From: Phyto melanocephala
Taxonomy: Eukaryota; Arthropoda; Insecta; Diptera; Rhinophoridae
Direction of reading: 5' to 3'
Assembly: GCA_941918925.1 (NCBI GenBank)
Contig: OW799234.1
Location: 68,629,043-68,693,042, forward strand
Length of the DNA stretch: 64,000 nt
The position numbers and the translations under genes were made by a program. Of this stretch, positions 37,281 to 49,735 are shown piece after piece (within the stretch, counting starts at the first letter, position 1; each line of letters begins with the position of its first letter). Below the pieces are notes generated by a model. It made no database searches. It was given only the letters and a program-made list of their open reading frames with translations, and was not told the DNA's origin.

Positions 37281-37406
37281 CACTCAATAATCTGTCGAGT
37301 TATCAGAATTAAGTCTAAATGATATATTGAGGTACAGGTTAGTTTAGGCGTAGTAGTAGTAGTTTTGTCAAAATGGATTTTTTTTTGAATTTTTTTCACT
37401 ATCATC

Positions 37407-37791
37407 GGGGGCTTACAAGTTTAAAAATACTCGTCAAGCATTTTAATAGTATTTGCTTGATTGCAAAACACATGACACGTATGACACATACCACAATCTT
37501 GCAAATACTACTAAAAGGCTTGACGTGTATTTTTATTGTGTCTAGTCCCCTTTAAGGGGATACTCAGCAGGTATTGCGGTAGGCCTTGTGAAAATGTATT
37601 TGTAGGTGTTAAACCGACGATTATTGACTGGAAAAAAACCTTAAACTTTTGTCTCATCAAGCATACTTTGTGAAAATGTGTATTTTGATGGAAAAACCAA
37701 AAATTTTGATTTTTCGTTGTAACACATATACACACATTCTTACAAATACTACTGAAAGGTTTAACGAGTATTTTGATCGTGTCTAGTCCCC
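37407..37791. repeat. Inverted-repeat element with a third, direct arm
   Basis: An arm starting GGGG...TTTAAAAATACTCGTCAAGC at 37407 faces its inverse CAAATACTACTAAAAGGC...GTGTCTAGTCCCC, which ends at 37550. A second direct copy of that right arm, CAAATACTACTGAAAGGT...GTCTAGTCCCC, ends at 37791. Two overlapping or tandemly duplicated TIR elements would explain three arms. Confidence 0.65.
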
Positions 37792-37909
37792 TTAAGAGCA
37801 CTGGCACATGATGCAAACTACAAAAGTCAAAGTTTTTGCACATGGCGAGGAATTAATTATATTTGGTTGTTGTGGGGCAATTAAGAATATTTTTGGGGTT
37901 GGCTGTTTA

Positions 37910-38221
37910 AGCAGCTAATATACGGCATGTTGTATACATCTAACTGGGCAAATTAGTATCCATATGTAATTGTTTATGTGTGTCAAAATTATTAATTAAT
38001 ACTCAGCCGCCGCTGATTATTTTTTCCGGCAACATAGATTCCTGCCAACAGATAATATCAGGAGGCTTGTCAGAACAAATTAGAGTACGCTCTCATTGTG
38101 TTGTTGTCAGATGACCTATCACATGTTATTTACAGAAGTAATGTTTTAAAGCGAACACACGACATGCTCGTCTTTAACTTGTAAAAGTCAGATGTAAAAA
38201 ACGTATCGTGTATTAGCTGCT
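37910..38221 (+). mobile_element. TTA-flanked MITE, family 2 copy 2
   Basis: The ends are AGCAGCTAATATACGGCATG and, inverted, AGCAGCTAATACACGATACG, flanked by TTA at 37907-37909 and 38222-38224. The body matches 29828-30137 (AATTAGAGTACGCTCTCATTG against ATAGAGCGCACTCTAATT words, TGTCAGATGACC) and is more diverged. Confidence 0.82.
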
Positions 38222-38224
38222 TTA

Positions 38225-40655
38225 GTACACGAAATGTTTGAGAGTTAATTGAAAAAAGATTTTATCATTATTTTAAAGTTTAACTTAAATGATGTCTAAT
38301 AGGAAACAACAGATTTGACAGGTGCATGTTTAATAAAAACGGGCAGTAGCAAACCGCAGTTTTACCGCTTTATATCCCTTTTAAAGCATATTACGTTAAT
38401 CAAGCAGGGAATAATTTAACTTATTTACGGTTTACAAAGACGCAGAGTGCACGCAGATATAATTTATTAATTCGATTCAATGTTTAAAAAAATAAAGGCT
38501 ATCAAATTTGCTTTCTACCCCCATAATAAAATAACATAAAAGTCAGAAGAAATTTTTAAAAACAATTCTCACTTATCTCACATTATTTTTCGTTCAAATT
38601 ACAAGCACTAGATAAACACACGCTGTTAAGGAATGGAGAAATGAATAAACAATAATAAAAACTTTAGAGCAAATACTATATAATTAAATAAAAATTATTC
38701 CATAAATTGTTTATACATTGACCTTAAACAAATAAGCGAATTGATATTTCTATTTGATATGTTAACACTGCTATTTGCGTGAACATAACTGTTGATTACT
38801 TATCCGTATATTGAATTTATGAATTATTTAATTGACATGCTATAAGTGTAAAGATATTTACACAATAGATACACAAATTGATAAATTTGTTAGAAATAAT
38901 AGACTTTAATGTTGTTGCATTTTATATTTCTGATTTTTTCGATTTCAGAAACATATGCGTGCGTGTGCATGCCACAAAATATTGCAGCAAAGAAAACGGT
39001 TTACAAACAACATACGACTACAAACAACGACTGACTACTTGTTGTTCCTCTACTCAATTTTTTATTTTTATTATTTTGTTTTTGGGTGTTGATACCGAAT
39101 ACTTTTTTCCTTCAAAGATTTGGTCAGAAAATATGTTAAACATTATTAAAGTATTTGTGTAAATGCCACTGCGTTGAAATATTGAAAAGAAATATTTAAG
39201 TGAAAAAGACCAAAAATTATACAAAACTATTCAAATAATCTAAACAAGTAATCAAACATGAGTTTGGAGAAAAAAAAAAAATATTTTTGGCAAAAAAAAA
39301 AAAAAAAAACAAAATATTTTGAAGTAAAAAAAACTGGCAGTAACATTGTGTTGCACGCTGCTGTTAATAAACACGCCTTTAATGGTTTTCTTAATACCGC
39401 AATAAGCAAATGACTAAATGAATGCTGCAGCAACGACAACAGCTAATGATCAACAGATTCATGTAAATTTATCTTTGATGCTGTTCCTGCATTTGCCAGC
39501 AGTTGCTGCCGCTACATCAACTCTAACTTTGAACCAAATAAATGAAACCTTAAATATTTGTTCATCTAAATGATTTTAAGAAAAAAAAAAATTCACGCGC
39601 CACACAACCTTATACGATTGTTGTTGTTACATGCATGCAACATTTTATTATATTTTGTGTTGGCCTGCTTGTTTTTTTCTCTCCATCATTTACCAGCCTG
39701 GACTGCCTGCTTTGTAGTAGTAGTTTGCTGGTTGGCTAGAAATTTGGTCTATTTGTGGTCCATAAAGAAATATGAATTGTAAAATACTTTGTGTGCACAT
39801 AAATGAAAATGTTTTTATCACAGCATGTTTGGAATTTGTACATTTCGAAAATTATCGCTTTATGTGTCAGTTATTGTCTAAAGTTTATGGAATTTATTTA
39901 TTTATTTTTTCATAGATGGAACAGTTTAAACTAAATATTTCGGTCTATTCAAATTGCTACAATGTGAAAAGCGCATGTCGTGGCCTGTTTTATATATTTT
40001 TGTTTTACAATATAGAGAGAAATTTTATAATCAATTAAACGCCCATGAAAAAAAACAGGGGTTAAAAGGTTTGTGTTGGAAACTATTTAGTTGTAGAAAT
40101 TTTAAAAAATGTAAAAAAAAATCGGATTATGAATTTATGATTAAGTTATCATCTGACTTAAGGAAATTTGGTTTATTAAAAACTTATAATTTTTTACGGA
40201 AAGCAAACTGATTAATAACTTTTCATTGGAACAATATCTCAAAATACGTAGCTGCTTTGGGAAGTTTCGCATATGGCAACCTTGAAAAGCGTGTTGAACA
40301 TTTAGATAGAAGGTGGAACTTTTTTAAAACTTAAAAGTTATGCTATACTCACTAGCTGTGACTGCTTAAAATTCGTAACGCGAAAAGATTGATGCAGCAC
40401 CTTCAAGCATATTATGTCCAACTTACAACAGTTAAATGAGTACGAATTATGGGTGTATGTATTAACCGGGGTGGCCAGATTTTAAATTCGAATAATCAGT
40501 ATAGCCACGTAAAAAAAAAAACAGTTTTTAAAGCAAACGTAACTAACTATTCTAGTCATTACATAGATCATCTTTTTCATTAGTTATTGTTTATTTATCA
40601 AACCTTTCGTTTGTTTGATTATTCATAAAATCAACAGAAATATCGAATCAAAGCA
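38225..40655. other. AT-rich DNA without recognised genes
   Basis: A-run with interruptions at 39270-39310. The 85-codon open stretch at 39954-40211 is Lys/Phe-rich and not recognised. Confidence 0.45.
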
Positions 40656-40786
40656 GGGGCCAAATTACGGCATTCGATCACGATCAAAATTTTACTTGAA
40701 CTATCGAGTTCGCTGTGCTTTTGGTATAGAGATTCTAATAAGAATTTTCAAATTTCGATCACGTTCGAATGCCGTAATTTGCCCTC
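40656..40786. mobile_element. Short MITE, ~30-bp TIRs
   Basis: GGGGCCAAATTACGGCATTC at the left faces GAATGCCGTAATTTGCCC at the right, and pairing continues through GATCACGATC with small differences. The total is 131 bp with a noncoding centre. Confidence 0.75.
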
Positions 40787-41044
40787 AGAATTGACTATAA
40801 GTTGGTGTTTAACTGTCAGCTGATTATTATTTTCCTTTTAGTTTGACGACTCAATATGTTAACTTTGTTATTGTTTACAAAAGATCGAGGTGTTAACAAT
40901 TTTTAATTTTTATTTTTAAGTTAAAAAAAATCCAAAATTTGTGGACAAGAATCCAAGAATTTCAATGAATCAAGATAAGGCAGTGGATTTGCTTGTTGGG
41001 TATTGGAGCATTATCAAGTTAAATAAATTTTTTCAGATGGTATA

Positions 41045-41929
41045 TATACCCTTACACTCACTGTGAAGGGTATACATAAATAGGTTTGTCATTCCGTGTG
41101 AAATTTCTACAATATTCATATCCGACCCCCTAAAGTACATATTTTCTGAAAGCTTGTGAACAGGTAAATCAATTAAGCATTATTCGTCTGTCCGTGTGCG
41201 TGTTGAAATCAACTGTTTAAAGCATTCCGATATTTTCAAGGCCCGTGTAAGGTATAAAAATATCAGATATATTTGGGAGCAGATCGGTATTGGAAATCAG
41301 AACAATCTCCTCATAAATTTCTGAGATATGAGCAAATAAACACGACTGCCTCTAATTTCGCTTATTTTTTTTGACAAAATTTACAATTCTTCAGCCCTAG
41401 GATAATTTAAAGACACAGTTGATATGCCACTAAAAATATTCATGAAAAATTTTGGACCACTTGATCACTACTCCCAAAGTCATAGCCAAAAGTAAAAAAA
41501 ATATATATTTTTTAAATATATAAAAATTTTTCAAACTTCTAAATAATTTCCGGACATGCCTAAGAAACCAGATTATAAGCCATAATCTCCAAAATTATTT
41601 CTAAGAAAAACTAACAAGATAAAAGTACAACTGCCTGTACAATGTAGTAAAATATTAAAAAAAAGTATGAAATCGAAGATGGCCTCTTAAACAAAATGGC
41701 GGAAATTTTTTTGACCCCAACAATATGGGTATCAAATAAAATGGCTTGATAGTAGAATACAGTTAACTTGCAATACTTCAAAATCAACGATGGCGTCAGA
41801 TATAAAAAATGGCGTATTACATGAAATCTAAGATCATGGCTAAACTACGATGTGGTGATAATAACTATGTACATGGCGGTGAAGTGAATTATAAGAATCT
41901 CCACGGCCGAATATAGCGCTCTTACTTGT
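41045..41929 (+). mobile_element. Helentron-like element, long subtype
   Basis: It starts TATACCCTTACACTCACTGTGAAGGGTATA, split here as TATACCCTTACACT and GTGAAGGGTATA, so the 5' end itself is a hairpin. The TTTGTCATTCCGTGTGAAAT block and one CTGTCCG box follow. The core differs from the short subtype: it lacks the A-rich tract and has AGATGGCCTCTTAAACAAAA, GGCGTCAGATATAAAAAATG and CATGGCTAAACTACGATGTG. It ends CCACGGCCGAATATAGCGCTCTTACTTG, with the 3' hairpin half lost. Confidence 0.8.
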
Positions 41930-42075
41930 CATAACTTAAATTTTTAAAATAATTAAAAATTATCCGTTTGAATACTTCATCATACTTTTAAACAGCGTGG
42001 CCAATTTCGGCTGTCTTATTTGGACAACTTGAATTTATCAATCCAACGCCTGGCTTAGTATTTTACACGAGAGTG

Positions 42076-42155
42076 TTAACGGGTATACATATATATATAA
42101 GTTTGTCGTTCCGTTTGTAATTTCTACAGTATTCATTTGCGACCCCAATGCTCGA
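42076..42155 (+). mobile_element. Short Helentron 5' scrap
   Basis: GGGTATACATATATATATAAG, TTTGTCGTTCCGTTTGTAAT and GCGACCCCAATGC match the first 80 bases of the DINE-1-like copies, then homology ends. Confidence 0.6.
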
Positions 42156-42940
42156 AAAAGTAGTTTAAGAAACACTCCATACAATGCCAAATCCTTATCG
42201 TCAAGCAATATCATACTCTATACATACTCGCAGTCACTGATTGCCCTCATGTAAAAAAAACAACAACTTTGTTAGTTTTTGTTAAAAAAGTCTTTTATTT
42301 TAAATTGGAATGTCAGTGATGCACCGAAATGCTTAAGTTTATAATGTCATGAAAATGTACATGTGTTCTGCTAATAATTATAAATTAAAAGATATAATTT
42401 GTTTTGACTTTAATTGTTTTTCAAATTAAAAAAAAAATATATTAACTACTGCTGTATTGCATAAATATTTCCTCTTTAAGATAAATCACAAAAAGAAAAA
42501 AAAACGCATTTTTTATAAATTGCTATGCAATGTACATACATATGTAGGTACAAATAAATCTTGCAAAAAGCTCATACATACTTATATCTACAAACATACT
42601 TTTTAAAAAATATATTAAGTTTGTTTGCATTTATCTAAATCCGCAAATATGTTTGTGTGTGTGTGTGTATGGTAGTGAATAGTATAGTTGAATACAATTT
42701 ACAAAACATTAAAAACAGCAAATTGAAATCTTGATAAATTTATACCGCCATACACATACAAACATACACACATTCGTACATAAGTACATATGATTTAGAC
42801 AGAAAGCTCAAACAAGAAAATAAAATAAAATAGTCGTGTCAAACATGACCTTGAATAAGAAAAAAAAGCGTTTGTATTTTTTTTCTAATTTGTTGTTTTA
42901 TAATTTGTTCCTATATTTTGTATACATTATAAAATTATAT
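42156..42940. other. AT-rich DNA with GT microsatellite
   Basis: (GT)n lies at about 42653-42669 and CATACA-type runs near 42750. No genes seen. Confidence 0.5.
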
Positions 42941-43331
42941 AGTGGGCCAATTCAAAGTAGACTCTCATATTGTACTATGTCATATAATTCATATTAATAT
43001 GACTAGTGACTTTGAACACCTTTTGTTAACAAATTATGTATTTAATACAAGAAAAAAGACAAAGAGATGACGCTGTTAAAAATTGTATGTATACAGGAAA
43101 GAAGAAAATAGAAAATATTCTCTCTGAGAGGTGAGAAGCGAAGAAATTCTCTCTGAGAGACAGTATGGTTAAAAGTATAACATAAACAATTTCTTATACA
43201 TAGGAAACAAATGTGTAAAGTCATATTATTTTTTTTGTATGGAAATTGCTAACAAAAATTTTATGCATGCATAAAATAATATAAAATAGTACAAATATTA
43301 CTGATATGCAACCACTTTGAATTGGCCCATT
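42941..43331. mobile_element. MITE with ~18-bp TIRs
   Basis: AGTGGGCCAATTCAAAGT at the left end faces ACTTTGAATTGGCCCATT at the right end. A short direct repeat, ATTCTCTCTGAGAG, lies at about 43116-43161. The element is 391 bp and noncoding. Confidence 0.7.
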
Positions 43332-43818
43332 GTGTTGTTGTTGCTGTTGCTGTTCTTTCTACTTGTACCTATTGCAAAAAAATTTAATATATTTTGAATA
43401 GAGTTGCGTCTAACCAAAACAAGCCAAGTCAACGAAACAATCAAACTATCAAACAGCCAGCCAACCACACGACCGACTAAAGAACGAACAACAACCACTT
43501 GTGCAACAATTACACAAAAATTTAATAAAAAATTAACTTTAACAACAACAACAATGGCAATAGTAACGTTAATAAGATTGCCTATCTTTAGTTGTTATTG
43601 TTGTAGTAGTTGTTGCTGATGTATTAGTTATTTATTTTTTGCTTTGAATGACTACAACTTTGTCGGTTTGACGTTTTAGCAGCTTAACGTACCAAATGAC
43701 ACACACGAATTAAAATATGTTTGGATTTGAAAAAAAACTATAAAAGAAATTTAAAATAAGAAAAACGCCTTCAGCCCGAACGTGTTATACCCTACACGAC
43801 AATAGCCACCTAATCGTC

Positions 43819-43886
43819 TTTCGTAAATTATTGTGTTCTATATGTATAGGTTTTATATGTCATATAGAACACAATAATTTACGAAA
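43819..43886. other. Perfect 26-bp stem, 16-base loop hairpin
   Basis: Bases 43819-43844 (TTTCGTAAATT...CTATATG) are exactly complementary to 43861-43886, with a loop of 16 bases. The size is in the range of a small-RNA hairpin, but a foldback transposon remnant explains it equally well. TATACCCTACACGACA just upstream resembles the start of some Helentron-like repeats. Confidence 0.85.
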
Positions 43887-43924
43887 ATTGAAAATTGTGA
43901 AGTTAAATTTGTACAGGGTTAAAA

Positions 43925-44275
43925 ATTATTTTTTAAAATAAAATTATTTGTACGCTTCTAATAGGAGCGATGGGAACTTTTTATATTTTTATATCGAAAT
44001 TTATAATTTTATGAAATAAATAGAATAAAACTAAACAATTTTAAAGTAAGTGATTTTTATGAAGACTACGACTTTTCTAGGGGTTTTGGTTTAGGTGCGT
44101 TTTTAAATTCTAAAGTTTATAACGCTCCTTATACGAGTTCCTATTTGTAACCGAGGGTGGTAAGTACTTATTTTAGTCCCTATTTGTAGGCGGACGTAGT
44201 AAGTACTTGCATTCAATGATATCGCCGTGCAAAAATAATGGGTTTAGATGTCAAATTGTAAGTAGTGAAAAACTG
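43925..44275. repeat. Degenerate dispersed repeat with internal duplication
   Basis: CCTATTTGTAACCGAGGGTG and CCTATTTGTAGGCGGACGTA are near-copies about 41 bases apart, each followed by GTAAGTACTT. Parts match 7790-7990. Confidence 0.4.
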
Positions 44276-44336
44276 TTTACTAGTATGTACTTTCAACTCA
44301 TTATTTTGTATCAGAGTTTTTGCTGGGTATTAATTA

Positions 44337-44630
44337 AGGCCATGACTGACTATCAGATTTAGTCGTTCGATAAGTCAAAAATTGTATGTGTGTTCAGAAA
44401 GTGTGATAGTGTGGACACAAAGTGCACATGTGTGACAGATTTTTTGACAAGTGTGTATTATTTTCATAAAACAACAGTTTCTGTGTGATCAGAGTTGCTT
44501 TTTCTAAGCAAGTATGACAGTGTGGCATCCAATAACACATTTTGTTGCGATTTTTTCATGTAGGACAGAAAACTATCAGATTTTTATTTGACATAATCGC
44601 ACGACTTTGTAGGATAGTCAGTCATGGCCT
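44337..44630 (+). mobile_element. TTA-flanked MITE, family 1 copy 2
   Basis: The ends AGGCCATGACTGACTATC and its perfect inverse are flanked by TTA at 44334-44336 and 44631-44633. The body matches 10060-10356 closely (TCGTTCGATAAGTCAAAAAT, AATTGTATGTGTGTTCAG). Just outside, TTTTTGCTGGGTAT at 44319-44332 resembles the end of the element at 58582. Confidence 0.87.
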
Positions 44631-44937
44631 TTAGTAATGGGTACGCAGCAAAAAATTTTCAAAAATGCGATCGAGCAAAGAATTTTGACTTTATAGAGAA
44701 CTAATTTTAAACTTCGTTAGCAACTCGATTCTTGTTACAAGACATGAGACTTATTTGATTTCTAAAACAAATTGCAATTGGTAGTGCAAAAGGTTAATAA
44801 GTCACCAGAAATATTAATTTGTTCTTAATGCAGAGTCTTTTTTTGAGCAGTATAGGATTTTTTTTTTAATTAAACACAACAAATTTAATAGAATGACCAA
44901 AATGTTGTCTTTATTATTTAGCTCACAAATTTTATGG

Positions 44938-45234
44938 CATTTAATGTTAAAAATTCGCGACTACGCCTTTTGAACGCCATCCTAGCGGTCCAGTTTTGCA
45001 TCACTTTTTCGGTCTTCTTTCGTCAATAATGCATCTTGCCTTCTAAATGATTAATCGTTGCTCGTTTATCATTATTAACTAAGGATTTAACGTACTTCCA
45101 TAAAAAGTAGTTCAAAGGTGGCAAATCACACGAACGAGGTCAATTTCTTGAGATAATTCGTCTGTCAAAAGTTTAGCTCAACAAATGAATAATTGCACGC
45201 ACTGTATGCTATAATGCGTAAGTCGTATTTAATG
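44938..45234 (-). pseudogene. Mariner-like transposase C-terminal remnant
   Basis: The minus strand, read from 45234 down, gives VRAIIHLLS, FDRRIISRN, a stop, then PRSCDLPPLNYFLWKYVK and LVNNDKRATINHLEGKMHY, a stop, then KVMQNWTARMAF. PRSCDL-(x)-PL-(D)-(YFLW)-(x)-YVK is the signature around the third catalytic residue of one mariner-like group. The Asp position is Asn here, so it is catalytically dead even apart from the stops. The N-terminal half and both ends are missing. Its relation to the other transposase remnants in the window cannot be fixed because they do not overlap in sequence. Confidence 0.82.
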
Positions 45235-46559
45235 GAACATTTTTCTCCTTTTTAGAAATTTTTTTTGGTAATATTTTTTTTATGAAAACTTTTTGAAAAT
45301 TTTTGTGTTTATTAAAATTATTGATTTTTAAAATAATTTTGAACAATTTTGTGATTTTTGAAAATTTTTAGCCGTAAGAACTTGAGATAAAAGTAAGTAT
45401 TTTGATTTTCTTGGAAGTTCCTTTAAATTAGTCAACAGTTTTTATTAATTGACGCAGGAATTTTCAGGGATGAACCTTTTCATTACATTGGCAAAATGGA
45501 AGCTTTACAAAAACTTGTTTAGAGAACTTAAAATGTAAACAAAACCAAAAAATATTATATTTTTTATATATGAAGTTTGACCTATGAAATAAATGCACTT
45601 TCACCGATGACGTTTAATTTAAGTGAAGCAAAAAATAATCAGCTAACGAATAAGGACTACCCAATAAATAAATTTGCTTTAAAACAAAAAAATACAACAT
45701 TAAATTACAATCTTATACATAAAAAAAAATCATATTTTTGTTGTCTTTTTATATATTTTAAATAATAAATTACAATTTTTATTTAAAGTGTATTAATTGC
45801 ATTTTTGTTGTTCCATTTAAAATCTGTTAAGTGGTAGTATTTCAACTAGAAGACAAATTGAAATTGAAAACCCACCTCAAACTCTATAATTACAATCAAA
45901 TACAAATTGTAAAACTCGAATAAAAAAAAAATCAAAAACAAAAGTATAACAACTCACAACAAATTACTCGAAATAATCGAAACAATTTGTTACATATTTT
46001 TATAGCCGTAAGTAATTTGAGAATTAAATTTTTTCACATTTTTCTTAAGAAAAAAAAAAACGAAATATTTAAATTAATGAAAAACACATTCGCATATAAT
46101 TTTATTCACACACTATATCGTACATACATACAGCTGAGTGAGTAATTTGTTAACATCAAAAGCAAAAACAATAACAACAACAACTACTATCGAAGTTATT
46201 CGTATTTCATAAATTTGTTAATAAACAACATGAGTAAAACAAATCTAAAACAAATGACAACTAAAATGACCAATCAAATTAATCAAAAAATAAACTTTAA
46301 TAGACTAAACACACACACACACATACATACAAATTTACATGTGAAACTTAAAGTGTGTTTTAAAAATTGTGAACAAATTCCATAAATTTAATTCTTTTAA
46401 TCTAAGCAATTATTAAGTTGGGCACATGTTTGAGAGAAACGTTTTTATTTATCTACAATTTTATTAGCTGATATTGAACTACAAACAATAGGATTTTTAA
46501 TTTTAATTTTCTTAAAACAAAAAGTTGTAAATGATGTTGATAAATAAATAATAATAAAA
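45235..46559. other. AT-rich DNA without recognised genes
   Basis: (CA)n lies near 46310. Nothing else is supported. Confidence 0.45.
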
Positions 46560-46567
46560 GTTCAAAA

Positions 46568-46941
46568 CAAGGCATATTCATACAGGTATATGCAACGGCG
46601 AATTGATATTACCAAGCAACTTTTGAGGGGATGTTATATGTTAAGGCCAATTCGTATATCAGGGATGGAAATATGGATTTTCAATACAAATAATAAAAAA
46701 AAAAAAAGTTGTTATGACATATTAAATATAATAGAATTTGATTAAAAAAAGGATATACATTTTTGGAACACATTATTATTGACGCAAAAGCAACAAATAT
46801 ACATAAATTTATTACGTTAATTGTTTAATACCGCATTAATAAATAAAATCAAGGCAAATTTAATTAATTAATTTAATTAATTTTGACAAATAGTTTCCCC
46901 ATCAGCTGGGCTGATAATTGCACCTATATAAATTCGCCTTG
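46568..46941 (-). mobile_element. MITE with 8-bp duplications (hAT-like), copy 2
   Basis: The element is bounded by CAAGGCATATTCATACAGGT at the left and AATTCGCCTTG at the right. The flanks are GTTCAAAA (46560-46567) and GTACAAAA (46942-46949), 7 of 8 matching. It is the reverse complement of the element at 14472-14839, including the TATACGAATTGGCC and CAGCTGATGG regions. Confidence 0.8.
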
Positions 46942-46949
46942 GTACAAAA

Positions 46950-49735
46950 AGTATGTTCTCTTTTTGAATTATTATTTTAAGAAATTCAACTAATTATGCA
47001 CATTTATAAAGTGTATTCAATTGATTTCAATTTGTTCATACTGCATTTTTTTGACATTAAAGTTATACTGTTAGTGTATTAAACAGTTTATTTTGTGATT
47101 TAATAATAAATAAACCAAATAAAATTTGTGTTTTTTAAATTTTATATTAATACAAAATTAACATAAAAACCGGTTATTCAAACCGGGTTTACATGTAAAA
47201 AACCGAAACCCGGTTAAAAAACCTGTGGTTGTTCGAATTATTCGAATACCAGTTTTTGTTTTGTAGCGAATATTTGATTACTCTAACAACATAAGATCAC
47301 TTTTCAAGTCGAATTATTGATGTCCGCCTGTCTGTCCAAGAAAAATTTGTAACTTAATTAATAAAAAAAATTATTGTAATTTAATAAAAAAAAGTTTACG
47401 ATTTTTTTTAAATTAATCTCAATTAAAACAAAAAAAAAAAAAAAACACATACTGCACAAGCCTTGATGATGAACAAAATAATCGGTAAGTTAAAATATTT
47501 GTTTTTTATTTACTTTTTTTTTAACTAAATTAAAACCGATGTGTGGTGAGCAGTGCAATGATCAACCTCACACTCAGTGTTTATCGTTCTGAATATTTGC
47601 AGTATGTTTTTAAAGGTATGTTCAAATTAGGAAAATATTTGAACAAATAAGCGTAACCACTATTTCTGGTATATATTTATTTAATGTAATGCGATTTTAC
47701 TGACGTTAAATTAAGTCAAAATAAATAATAAGTAATTATCATTTTTATTAAATAATACTTTTTGTCAAATATTTGTCGAATGTGAACATAACTTAAGGGC
47801 TGCCTTTTAAAATATTTTCAATGAATATGACAAAATCTCTCACTTAACAAAGTATGTATTCATGTTTGAAAAATAGTAAATTTCAACATACAAATGTTTC
47901 TCTTTTACTGAAGAATTGTATTACAATTTCAATGCCTTCAATACAATTGGGTGATTCACAAGGTGTCTTATCATGTCATATTGTTCTAAAATTTTACAAT
48001 GGTTTAAAAATGTTGTTGGTGCTTTTCAAACAAAAAGTGTCTTATAATATTAAAACTTTGTACGCTATGTTTACTGTGCTGTCGTATTTAATAAGCAGAA
48101 ACCTGTGCTAAACAGCTAAGCCAAGCCGCAATAGTTTTTGTAAGCCGTCACCGTTTATTGTATAATTTTATCGGGCCGACATCCAAATTTAAGCGCAGTT
48201 GCTAATTTTTGATAACAAATCACTGGCGCAGTCAAATAAGATCGGCTAAGGACTCTGCTGTTTTTGTTTATCAAACAAAATTTGTGATTTATTTACTTGA
48301 GTCTGCCATTGCAACATCTAAAATGTACTTTTCGCACAAACTGGCTATTATTTGGTTTTTTTTTTCACTTGTTTTTGACATTATAAAAGAAAATATTTAT
48401 TTTTATAATTGTTTTACATCAGCTGATTTAAATTCAAAATAGCACACTTAATTATGAGGGGTTGTTCACAATATTCTTAATTTTTCATGCTATTGTTATA
48501 GGACATACATATGATTTTATGACACTATTGTGAATCTCCTAAATATATAAATAAAAAAAATAGAAAAATAGGAAAATTTAAATATTATAAATAACTGTTA
48601 GTTAAGAGAAACTGTTGAAAAATTTGTTTACTATGTATGTGCAAAAAAAAATCGCTGAAGTTTAGGAGCGTGAAAACGTGACGTTACATTTAGCAGTTGT
48701 CTGCGAAATTGAAAAAATTTTAATACAGAAACAAAATTACATTAAACACAAACATTTGGTGGAAGACCGCTTAACAGTTTTAATATAAAAAATTTAAAGT
48801 TGCTGGTTTTAAAAATTTTTTATGTTGTTTTATTACTATTACGAAGTACACTAAGTGAGCGGTTAGTTTTTTCCTGCGAATATTTTTTTTTACCTCAGAA
48901 TGTTGTATTATTTAAACCTAAACTCATACTCTTTGTTTTGCCCAAACTGAAAATTCATACTCAAAATGTTTGGTTGTTGTTAAAATTTCAACTTGCAGTT
49001 TTGCTTTTATGGTTTTCCGAATTGTTTTGTATAATTTTCCAATTTAAATTAATTTTTTTTTTCTATTTGAGATTTTCCCAGGCATCGATAACACTAAAAG
49101 ACTATATGAATTTAGTAGTTAGCGTTACTGTTGTTGTTTTTGTTTTTCTTTCTATAAATTATAAATCGCCTGGACGTTTTTTATTTGTATTTTTTTCCAT
49201 ACAATTTTGTTAAGTTATCAGGCACACATTTTGAGTATTTACGTGTATTAGAGTGGTTATTTAGTACCAGCCATGAATACCTGATAACTTTTCCGTTTTC
49301 TATACACATGCAGTTTTTGTTGTTGTATTTGTTATATTTTGTTTGTGGTTTATTGTGTTTTTTTTATAACGCTTTCAGTCGAGAATTTATTAAAGCTTAA
49401 CTTAAGGCATTTTTATTGCTTGTTGTACACAGCAATTGTAGGCAATCTTTTTTTGCTGCTGTTGTTACTGTTGTTGTTGCTGATTGTTAATTGATAATTA
49501 TAGAGCCATTACATATTACTACCAGTACAATTTTCTATAATTTTCACGCAACGCACTATAAATAATGTAAATTTCAACAACTATTAACAATATTACATTT
49601 AAAAATTTTTTTGTTCTTGTAGTAATTGAAAAATTATACAGGCTCACAGATGTTGCTTAAAAGGTTAAAAGAAACTGCAATTTATTATTGGATTTGGAAA
49701 TTAATGACTCACATTTGTTGCATAATTTAAAAAGA
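46950..49735. other. AT-rich DNA; ACCGGTT-type repeats
   Basis: AACCGG/CCGGTT words cluster at 47165-47215 and resemble those at 54745-54875. A 137-codon open frame at 48800-49213 is almost entirely Phe, Leu, Val and Ser from T-rich DNA. It has no recognisable domain, so I do not call it a gene. Confidence 0.45.

Noticed and set aside
39954..40211. 85-codon plus-strand frame
   Set aside because: Lys/Phe/Leu-rich with poly-A-derived lysines. No family, splice signals or repeat context.
40656..40786. P-element-like ends (CAGGG...) with an 8-bp duplication
   Set aside because: The bases outside the inverted repeats do not match each other at any 8-base register.
48800..49213. A 137-codon open frame, the longest on the plus strand
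   Set aside because: Almost all Phe, Leu, Val, Ser and Tyr from T-rich DNA, with no domain, no signal of selection and no repeat context. It is expected by chance at this base composition.
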